Positions 52,837 to 61,896 of a stretch of DNA of 64,000 nt are shown here, one piece after another. Origin of the DNA: Apteryx mantelli. Taxonomy: Eukaryota > Chordata > Aves > Apterygiformes > Apterygidae. Numbering within the stretch: the stretch's first letter is position 1; the number at the start of each line of letters is the position of its first letter. The translations under genes were made by a program, and so were the position numbers. The stretch covers positions 57,658,501 to 57,722,500 of the forward strand of contig NC_089980.1 of assembly GCF_036417845.1 (NCBI RefSeq), given 5' to 3'. The notes below the pieces were generated by a model. That model saw only the letters and a list, made by a program, of their open reading frames with translations. It had not been told where the DNA came from and did no database searches.

Positions 52837-52862
52837 AACGGCCGACGGGGCACCTAGTCCCT

Positions 52863-52882
52863 GCAGGTCTCGCGAGACCTGC
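52863..52882. promoter_or_regulatory. CGCG box 2 inside a perfect 20-base palindrome
   Basis: GCAGGTCTCGCGAGACCTGC is a perfect 20-base palindrome centred on TCTCGCGAGA, ending 46 bases before the MAP10 ATG. The core should be a strong BANP-type site. The extended arms are unusual and could also form a cruciform or, if transcribed, a 5'UTR hairpin. Confidence 0.82.
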
Positions 52883-52925
52883 GGCCGGCACGGCCGCCCG
52901 CCGCCCGGGGCCGGGTGGCCGCGCC

Positions 52926-52938
52926 GACATGGCGGCGG
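52926..52938 (+). promoter_or_regulatory. YY1-like motif overlapping the MAP10 start codon
   Basis: GACATGGCGGCGG overlaps the initiator ATG and resembles the YY1 consensus AANATGGCGGC, which often lies just downstream of transcription starts and over start codons in CpG-island genes. Confidence 0.4.
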
Positions 52939-55247
52939 CGGGGGGCGGCGAAGGGCTGTTCTCGCTGGAGCTGCTGGTGGAGGCGGTGCGGCTGGAGGCG
53001 CCGGGCCCCGCGCTGCGCCCGGCCGTGGCGCTGCGCCTCCTGGACTTCCCGCCGCTGCTGGTGCACCCGCCCGCCGCCGAGCCGCCGCTGCAGCCGGGGC
53101 GGCCCTGCCTCTTCGGCCGCGGCAAGCGCTGCCTCTTCCGCCGGCGCCGGGGCTCGCTGTGCGCCGCGCTGCGCCGCCGCCCGCTGCGCGCCCTGCTGCT
53201 GGCGCTGCCCGCCGCGCCGGGGCCCGCGCTGGGGCCGCCCCGCCTCCTCGGCGCCTGCGGCGTCTCCCTGGCCCCCGCCGCCGAGCTGCTGCGACGGCCC
53301 GCCGCCCCTGCCTCCTGGGGCCGCCGCGGCCGCTTCCCGCTGCGGGACGCCGCCGGCCGCCCCGTCGGCGAGCTGGCCCTGGGCTACCGCCTCAGCAGCC
53401 TGGGGGCCGCCGGGGAGCTGGGCCCGCGCCGGGCCCGCGCCGCCTCCCCCTGCCCCCGCGCCGGGCCCGCGCCGGCCGCCGAGGAGGGCGAGGAGGAGGA
53501 GGGCGAGGAGCTGGAGGGCAACATCTTCCGCCCCCCTGTGCTCTACTACAGCCGCGGGCCCGCCGAGCCTCGCCCGCCGCCGCCGGCGGGGCTGCAGCAG
53601 CGCGGCGAGGCCCGGAGCCCCCCGCGGCCCGGCCCCGGCCCCGGGCGCTCGCCACCGCGCCCCGCCAGCCCCGGGCGGCTCCGCGACGCCATGGGGCAGC
53701 TGCCGCTGCTCAGCGCCCTGCTGGCCGAGCTGGCCGTGCTCGTCCACCCCCGCCTGGCCTGGCTGTACCGGGCCGCGGGGGAGGCCGGCGCCGCCTCGCC
53801 GCCCCCGGGCCCCGGGCATGGAGGAGCTGTGGCAGGGCCCGGCGGGGTCGCCAGCCCGCGGTTCAAGCGGAGCCGGCGGGAGGTGGCCTCGGCGGGGTCT
53901 CTGCGGGCTGGAAAAGGAGCTGGGAAAGCTGTGCCCTTGGGAGAGACGGGCTCCGAAAGGAAGCACGAAACTAAGGCAAACACAGCTCCCAGGAGGCAGC
54001 TGTTGTACGGGCTGACAAATACCCTGAGGCTACGGCTGCAGCAGACCAACCCTGGCATGCTGGTGGTTCATGAAAGGAGGGAGCAGTATAGAAAAAAGCA
54101 AGTGGAGATGCTGAAGGAGAAGAAAAGCCCTTTATCAAAGAAAAAGCTGGTCAAAAATGCTGGAGAACAGCACCTGGTTTCTTACAGGCACTGCAGCAGA
54201 GGAGATGGTTCAAAGCAGAATAATCAGTTTGATGAAGCTGTTGAGACTTCATTGCAAAACAATGCTTGCAAAGGGTACTCTTCCACTGCAGGAAATGCAT
54301 CCCCTGACCTGCAGAAACAGGCTGTTCACAGTCCATTGAGGAATTACGAAACTGCACATGAGGAATGTCCATGCAAAGTAACTACAGCCCCCTTACTGGA
54401 AGAAAGAGTATTAAAATCTGCTCATAAAGAAAAGGATGTGAAAGTCCAACTCCTGGCACCTTTCAGATTGGATGCTGATGCAAAGGAAAGTAATGATAGT
54501 GCTTCTGTTGTAAGCGATCATAAATCAAAACCAAGCCCTAGCATGAGTGTTGAAAGCAACTCTGAATTCATATACTCAGATGACTTTGTTGCTAGCCCTG
54601 AGAACACAGTTTATTCAGAAGGTATCAGCAGTGTTGACTATCCAGGCAGAGGCTCAGAAACTCCTGACAGCAGTCCTGAACCTCTGTGGCTTGAAAGCCC
54701 AAAGCAACTGTATTCACACTCAGAGTCTGAATCCAGCAGGTCCAGAGTTTCAAAGATGAGTCGAAGAGATGAAAGTACTTCAGCTCTTGTGCCAGTCCCT
54801 TCAGCTTCATCTCCAGTCCACTCTCTCAAGAGAAACTATGACGTGAAAACCAGCAAGAGAACTGGTAGTGAAGCTGTTGATTTACTTAACAATGACACCT
54901 CCTTTCAAGCAAGGTTATTACATGAAGAGCAGGTAGCTCACCAGATCAATAAGGAAGAGAACAGAGTTGATCAGCATATTAAACAAGCATCTACACTGAG
55001 AAGCAAAGAAATTAGCTCTGATACTGATCTGAATATAGGAAAGGGGCAGACTTCTATAGAAAAAAGCCAGTCATTAACTCAAGCTTGCTCATATTTGCCA
55101 TTTAACATGTCTGATCTTGAACTTAGTGCCCTGGAAAACAGTATGTCAGACAAAGATGATGATTTTTTGGGAACACTAAGCATTCCTAATCAATATAAAG
55201 ACATCGGTGAACTTGTAATAAGGAAGCTTCCTGGATATACAATGTAA
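52929..55247 (+). CDS. MAP10: Microtubule-associated protein 10 (MAP10/KIAA1383), single exon, complete
   Basis: Known role of the family: MAP10 binds and stabilises microtubules, sits on spindle and midbody, and supports cytokinesis. Seen here: an intronless frame of 772 codons. Residues 10-22 (LFSLELLVEAVRL) and 38-47 (LLDFPPLLVHP) form the conserved N-terminal block, followed by a GRGK motif at 64-67. An acidic run precedes NIFRPPVLYY (198-207). PLLSALLAELAVL and HPRLAWLYR follow at about 259-281. YGLTNTLRLRL at 360-370 leads into TNPGMLVVHERRE. Later come YSDDF (549-553), SPVHS (628-632) and the diagnostic end ELVIRKLPGYTM. All of these agree in order with the mammalian protein as I remember it. 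At 772 residues it is shorter than human MAP10 (about 905). The start is chosen because family similarity begins exactly there and the context is good (G at -3, G at +4). The frame stays open upstream to 52,584, but that stretch is promoter-like. The first 300 residues are extremely GC-rich and Arg/Pro/Ala-rich; the rest has ordinary composition. A basic KRSRR patch lies at 313-317. Confidence 0.97.
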   Translation: MAAAGGGEGLFSLELLVEAVRLEAPGPALRPAVALRLLDFPPLLVHPPAAEPPLQPGRPCLFGRGKRCLFRRRRGSLCAALRRRPLRALLLALPAAPGPALGPPRLLGACGVSLAPAAELLRRPAAPASWGRRGRFPLRDAAGRPVGELALGYRLSSLGAAGELGPRRARAASPCPRAGPAPAAEEGEEEEGEELEGNIFRPPVLYYSRGPAEPRPPPPAGLQQRGEARSPPRPGPGPGRSPPRPASPGRLRDAMGQLPLLSALLAELAVLVHPRLAWLYRAAGEAGAASPPPGPGHGGAVAGPGGVASPRFKRSRREVASAGSLRAGKGAGKAVPLGETGSERKHETKANTAPRRQLLYGLTNTLRLRLQQTNPGMLVVHERREQYRKKQVEMLKEKKSPLSKKKLVKNAGEQHLVSYRHCSRGDGSKQNNQFDEAVETSLQNNACKGYSSTAGNASPDLQKQAVHSPLRNYETAHEECPCKVTTAPLLEERVLKSAHKEKDVKVQLLAPFRLDADAKESNDSASVVSDHKSKPSPSMSVESNSEFIYSDDFVASPENTVYSEGISSVDYPGRGSETPDSSPEPLWLESPKQLYSHSESESSRSRVSKMSRRDESTSALVPVPSASSPVHSLKRNYDVKTSKRTGSEAVDLLNNDTSFQARLLHEEQVAHQINKEENRVDQHIKQASTLRSKEISSDTDLNIGKGQTSIEKSQSLTQACSYLPFNMSDLELSALENSMSDKDDDFLGTLSIPNQYKDIGELVIRKLPGYTM

Positions 55248-55395
55248 TTAGAAGTTTTCCCTGTCTCGATTAAAGTGTGATATTTAAACTATATTTTTAT
55301 AAGGACTGTTACATTTAGCTACAATTTATACAAGTTAATTTGAGAATGCATCATTTGCATTTAAAACATCGGTGAATTTGTTTATGAGTTTTTTT

Positions 55396-55401
55396 AATAA
55401 A
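55396..55401 (+). terminator. MAP10 poly(A) signal
   Basis: A canonical AATAAA lies 149 bases after the MAP10 stop codon and is followed by a T/G-containing stretch. A weaker ATTAAA at 55,269-55,274 lies too close to the stop to be the main signal. The predicted 3'UTR is therefore only about 165-180 bases. Confidence 0.75.
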
Positions 55402-55812
55402 CTATGTTGAATATCTATTAAAAATGGCTCCAAGTTTTACCTACAGCATGATTTCAATGTCAGTATCCTAATTCAAAAGTAATCTAAACAGCACAGGAAA
55501 AAAAACTTATTTTCAAAAGCAGAAATTAAAGCAGAAGTAGCAAATATAGTACCTGCAAAACTTGTCTAAGGCAGAAATAACAGCATATTACAGAAACAAC
55601 CAAGTACAAAATACATTCCTAATGAAAAATTAAGTTTTTATCCCTCATGAAAATAGTTCCACACTTCATTGGCATTACAAATACATTTACTTAATACATA
55701 TGGTCACAGTCAATAACAGCACAGATTTCTTTCAGCTAATCTGTATGATGTATTTGCTTGACTGTTCTATCACTAAATATAATGGTTTCAGAGCTAGGCT
55801 AGCACTTTTGAA

Positions 55813-55827
55813 TTTTTTTTTTTTTTT
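55813..55827 (+). repeat. T15 homopolymer
   Basis: Fifteen T in a row about 410 bases downstream of the MAP10 poly(A) signal. Confidence 0.9.
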
Positions 55828-58800
55828 AGGTTAAAGTTTCTCATTTAGGCCAGATTTTCACAATTTACTAGAAAATAGTTAAAGCATTATCGATGACCAT
55901 AAATCTATATCATCTAGGAGAGTTTTGAGAGGTCGATGGAAGTTACTTGACCTTGAAGAGTAAGGGTGTGCAAAGAGTAGGGCAGAGACATTTACCACAG
56001 TAAATTTTCAACGCCTTGCAACTCCCTGATTGCGTTCCCTGACATTGGGGAAAAAAGGGCAGGGGGGAGTCATGACCACAGTCAAGAAGCTCTGCACAAA
56101 CATGCACATCACATCTTGATTTTGAGATCCAAGTTAATGAAGAATTTGCCACATCCCCTTTTCTTGTTCTGGTTGAACTATCATCTGATGATCACTTTTT
56201 ATTTCTGGTTCAATTTTTATGACTTCCATTTTGATCACTGAACTTACAACTTTTCTTCTGTTTAACCACTGAGTTTTTTTAGAGTCTGTTTCAGAGATGT
56301 TCTTCAATTTGAATCTGAAGAGAGCTCAAAATTGCTGCCATTGTCTCTTGTTCCCCCACTTTTTCTCTTGGCAGTTTCCTTTGCCAACTTTACTTTCATA
56401 ATTTTCTTATTTAAAATGTTTATCTCCAAGGTTGTTAAATGATGTGCTTACCATCTCGTTTTCCCTATAATTTAAAATCTGGCTTCTTTGCCTGACTTCT
56501 TCATTTCTCACCGAGTCCTTCCATCTTTCATGTACTCATTGCAAGAATCTGGTTTTACGCTTTTACAGATTGGACAGATTTTTTTTCCATCCTACTGTAT
56601 GTTTATTTTGTAGGAATGACAGTACCTTTCCTATTTAAAATACCTACATGATCTATTAGGATTGTTCAAGTATCTGCTGTTGATTTCTGAAAAGAACACG
56701 ACCAGTATTGTTAATTTAAAGGTAAGCAGCTAAAAATACCTGTACATCAAAAGAATCTCTGGGTAGAGCAGTTCTAAAATGTTACTTAGGTGGCATCTGT
56801 TTCATCAGCTCCCAATCCCAGGCAAAAAAGATTTCTTTCTTTTTTCTCCTTATGCCTTGGTCCTCTGTAGCACACATGGATTCAGAGTGTCATATATATA
56901 TTGCAGTAATTCTGATTTTATTGATGGGAAAAGTTCTATGCAGTTCTTATGGGCAAAGCTGTCTTTGAAATACAGTGCTGCAAGAGTTGGCCCAACTGTT
57001 TTTACAAGGTGGCTGTTTAATGTTTATAAAATATGATTTAAAATAAATTTTTCTTAAATAATGACCTCCAAATCGTAGACTTTTAGTGTTAGTAACTCAT
57101 TTAATCATCCCACAGAGGGTTGAAACTCAAGACAGAAATTCCTAATTTTTCTTCCCTCCCCTTTCCCATTTCCCACTTTTCAAATTCCAGCAGTAAATAC
57201 GGTAGGAACAATACTTGTTTCATTTAAATAGTGAAACTAAGCAATCTATTCATCTACTTTTATTTGGGATAACATCTGGGATGTTTATGGTTTAACAGCA
57301 TTTATAATTTTCTCCGGACAATGGTGAAAGTGACAGAAAATGCATACCTGCAAGACAGTAGGAGACACTACATGAGAACAGAATGTCAGCTTCATGCTTA
57401 CGTGGTTTAGTCTGGTTTTGTCTTTTTAAACACAGACTCCAGGTAGTTATTGTTGCATGGAGAGTTAACAGCTAGTTTCTACCCTTTGGGATAATAATTT
57501 TTTCAGATATTATCTATGTTGTTTTGAGAATAAACAAAGTTTTATTTAATGTTCAAACAAGAACTGTCAGTCAACAAAAACAGGAAAGAACTTACTGCCA
57601 CTGGTTTATCATTGAAGAGTCATAAACCAATGTATTCACAAGGAGTACCTGTTAATGACAAGAAGACTCCAGATCTCAACCCAGCAGAGCAAAACGGGTA
57701 TTTACTATTGGCATAAAACATGGAAAAAATGCCATCAACAAATTCCCTCTTGTATGAATCTTACAATAATGTACACTTAACTACATTATATTAGCTAGGC
57801 AGTTTTGTTATTATAACTTGCATCATGTACTCCTGTGATCAAATGGCTAACATCAGAGGCTTAATAAGAGATTTCTTTACCTTAATGGAAGCATTCAACC
57901 AATTTACCTCAAGACATCTTTTCTAAATTGTAAGGGCTAAATCGCATAGATTATGTTTGTGTAGGGGATGCTGGGAGAGGCAAATGGGTAGTAGCATATC
58001 TCCTTGTTTCATGCATATCCCAAAAATAGCCTAATAAATAGTTTCTGACCTCAGGTTATGGGGCTGTTTTTCAGATGCCCCACAGGCATCCCAAGAAGCA
58101 GGCCCATAGTTCCTTCTTCTTGCTGTACTCAGCAGTAGAGCTGGGGTGTCAAAATTAGGTAGCAGGAGAAAAGAGAAGTGTTCATACTCTGGCAGTTCTG
58201 CACTACTTTTCTGCCCTAAAAGGCCTGATTTAGTCCTCAGATAAAGTCAGTGCATTTGAAAGCTGCTTTCCTAGAAACATCTCACAAAAATTGCTCCCTA
58301 AAGACTGCTTCATAGGACTAGAAAAAAGAGAAGATATGGGAAGAATCAAATCCTGTGCTCCCACCATACACCAAAACCTTGATTTGAAAGTTCAGCTTTC
58401 TGAGTAAGCACAGCTAATTTTTCCACATGCATCCAATCCTGTGTTCTCTGTCAGAGTTGCTGGAAAGAGTATTAATTAGTATTACTCATTACAGTGTGGG
58501 CCCCTGTCCACTGGGAGACTGGCGTAAAAACAAACTGGTTTCTAAGTGGCTCCCACCTATCTGCTCATAAGAGCTTGTGATTGCTACCACCCATTTGGAT
58601 TCATACCAGCAACCTGAAGGTTGAGCAATCCCTGTAAACATGCGGTCTTTGTTATGGATTTGTTATGTGCCTGACAGAGCAAATAACTAGTCACAATGTA
58701 AAGCATAACATAAAAACACAATATTTACTAAAAACTATCTATTTCCTAGCTTCCAATAACCTTCAGAGATTTCACATATGGTCATATTTTGACTGAATAT

Positions 58801-61800
58801 GATGTAGTTTTCATTTCAGTCTCACTGACCCATCAACTCTAAAAATCTCTTTGCTCCACACTATTAAGCAGTGAACTATAGTTACTTCAAACTCAAGTTT
58901 TACATTGCTCTTAGTTACACTTTACGACAGTGAAATTAAAATGTGAGATATAATTACCTGAACTTATTATAGCTCATCTGTAAACTAAACCATCTGGCTT
59001 CTTTCTTTTGACTTGCAACTGTAACATCTGATCTTAAATTCTGTACTGTACTTTGGGAATAAGGTCCCATTATTTGATGGTTGTTCAGAACCCTGGTTTG
59101 ATTGCTTAAGATAAGGCAGTTGAATCAGCTGAAATAAAATTTAACTTAATGTTTCACCACACATTTCAAACACAGAAATAAAGTTTTAAAAAAATCTTAG
59201 AAATACATATTAATTTCTTTCAAAATTTAGGTCCTTAATACAACAGTTTGCTATTACTGTCTTTTAAATAATTATTTCAGCATGCTGTTTGTTCAAATAC
59301 ATTTATAGAGCCGGTATTATATAACTGATGGTGAGGTGAGAAGAGGAGAATAACAAACGCTGAGAGTTTGTGTCACTTATTCTTCTACCACTTCTACTAT
59401 AAAGTTTTTCTACTGTTATGTAGCTCTGATCAATTTTATTACTCATTCCTCTATTCTTGTGTCATTGGTACATTTTTTGAGATGTCCTAGCCTCGCACCA
59501 GTTTCCTGCATTTCATTTTTTCTTCCTCAGCTCTCATCAGCATTAGATGATACAGTTTCTTTTCCATTTGTGATTTTTCCGACCATAGTTCCTACCACCT
59601 TGTTTACAATCCCTTCATCATTTTGGAAGTCCTTTTCCTCGGTTTTCTGAAATCATATCCAGCCTTAGTAGCTCTGCAGTTAAATTTTTGGGCGGCGTTA
59701 TGAATTCTCGTCACTTTAATTTTTGTAGGTCCTAGTATTTTATGATGTCTGGTTTTGTAGCTATTTTGTTTCTCTTTGTGTATGTGCTACTCAGAGTTAA
59801 ATGCTAGACATTATTTGTAAATCCTCAAGACTTTGCTTTCCTTGTCCTCAGCATTTGTTACCAGCAGCTGCTTTATTGCTTGCTCGGCTTTGATTCTCTA
59901 GAAATAAGTCAAATCATTAAACCTTACAGTTGCATCCTTAAATGGTTTTGTTGACTTTTACATGCAGGATCTTCACCAGCACCTGTGAAATATAACAGTG
60001 CCCATTCAGAGCTGCGGAAGGACCATCCAGAAGCCAGGGGTTGAGCACTGGGCTGTGTTGGTGGGACATCAGGTTTCTCTCCCTCTCCCACACTGTCCTG
60101 CCTTTTCTAAAGTTTTCCATTTCCAAAATAACCTTATTTTAGATGACTGAGGCCATCCCTGTGAGAACATATGCTGGCTTCAGTATAACATGCCTTTTAG
60201 AGCTAATGGCAACCACATCTGCTATAGCTAATGTTAGCAACCAGCTAGCTGCTGGCCCTTTCCATCCTCCCTTTTAGTCAGTATAATGTTTGATTTCAAT
60301 TTCTTTCTTTTTTTCCCAAGAATTCACATTCAAATACTTCCCTCATTTTAAATTCCTTATATGTATGTGGATCTGTTTTTTTAAAAATCACCCAGTTGAG
60401 CTTCACTGCCTTTTTCTTTTTTGGTGTTGACATTCATCTACATTAAACTGTTTTTGTTCTGCTCTTTATTATTTCACTTAATCCCTTGAATTCTTGCCTG
60501 AATTTTACATTACAATTGTAATAGAACCTCTTCTGCCCCGACTTTACAGAATTGCTTGCATCTTCCCAGATTACTCAGTGCTCTCTATTGGATTGTAGAG
60601 GATGGATTTGAATGTATCATGCTGTAGAAAACAGTATTAATCTTCAGTACTACAGAGACCTCTGCAAGTGATTCACTTTCCAGTTGTTTAAAAAAACATG
60701 GCCTCGTACAGGAAATGTTTAACTAACATCTGAGATACACATTACTCTGAACTAAATTAACATTTAAAGACTGATTCAGTTACAGTTAATGAGAAAAAAA
60801 AAGTTAATAAAAAAGGAACTTTAGATATCTATTAGAACAGCTCTAATATATATATTCATTCCAATTATAGGCATGTTTCAAACATTTTGGGTAGTGATCA
60901 AGTAGATTTCCTTCATATATTGAAGTATCTGAGCTAAATTAGGAAAGAATTTGATCCTCTACCTATCCAAGAGAAGGCAGCAGGTTTTCAAAAGGAAGTG
61001 AAGGTATTTACATGGTCAAATCCCCCAGAAATTCCATGGGAATTAGTCACCTTAAAAAAGTCACAGAATAAAAACCCATGCAGAGGGCTCTAACAGCATT
61101 ATCTCTTGGAATGCAGAAATGTTTTTGAAAGAAGATAGCTCATGCTTCAACAAGTATTTTCAGAGCCATTTGGAAAGTTCAGTGGTATCATGATTGAAAG
61201 AAACTCCCTTGGTGTCAAGGAGATTCCAGCTCTTTTTCTCTTGCATTTAATTGTTGGCAGATTCTATATTTTTCCTGTCCCTTAGGCTTATGTATTAAGG
61301 GTAACATTCAGCTTTCCCCAAAGTTTCAATGCCACCACTTAATCTTGCCTGTTATTCCTCACAATATCTACAGAATCCTATTTCAGGACCTCCCAAATCC
61401 TTATTCTTCACTTGACCTTCGTGCCTTGATTGTTACAGCTTCTCCACATCATTTTTTTCACACTGTCTAGAACTAAGCTTGTCCACGCCTTTGTTCAAAA
61501 AATCTCCAAGCACTTCTCAAACATCTTCACTGGCTTGTTCTAATCTTAGATATCGACCTCAAACTCTGCCCAGTGTCTGCAGGGCCCTGCATGATTTAGC
61601 CCTTCCTGCTTCCATACACCTTTGTTTTCTACTGTGTGCCCATTTTTGCATAACCTTATTTTCTCCCATTCTCCAAAAATACTATTTCTTTTTTTAAATC
61701 TGGAAACTACTGTATGCCTGTGTTTCCTTCTTTCATGCCAGTCCTGCTGTTTTTGCCTGCAGGTTGCTGTATTCCTTAGATTTCTCATCTCCAAGATCAT

Positions 61801-61807
61801 AGCCAGC

Positions 61808-61896
61808 CATAGAATTTAAGACCAACAAAAACCATCAGATCGTGGTCTGACCTTTTCTACATTGTAGCCTGTAACATTTCATCCACTTACTGCTGT
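61808..61896 (+). repeat. Ancient CR1-like relic, second copy
   Basis: ATAGAATTTAAGACCAACAA followed by ACCATCAGATCGTGGTCTGA and, further on, GTAACATTTCATCCACTTAC follows the same old consensus as the copy at 41.9 kb and extends further in 3' direction (CATTTCACCCAGTTAC type). It is strongly decayed. Confidence 0.55.

Larger units (their letters stand above)
52440..53930. promoter_or_regulatory. CpG island covering the MAP10 promoter and first third of its coding sequence
   Basis: Dense CpG dinucleotides and very high GC begin abruptly at about 52,440 after AT-rich DNA and end near 53,930 inside the MAP10 coding sequence. It is the only such island in the window. Islands of this type mark constitutively open, often bidirectional promoters, so antisense transcription toward lower coordinates is possible, but no coding exon was found next to it on the minus strand. 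Confidence 0.92.

Noticed and set aside
52584-52928. In-frame 115-codon extension upstream of the chosen MAP10 start
   Set aside because: Family similarity begins exactly at 52,929. The extension covers the ZNF143, X-box and CGCG elements and is therefore promoter rather than coding sequence.
52854-53966. 370-codon minus-strand frame
   Set aside because: It is fully antisense to MAP10 in very GC-rich DNA. Stop codons are rare there in every frame, and its composition has no protein-like pattern.
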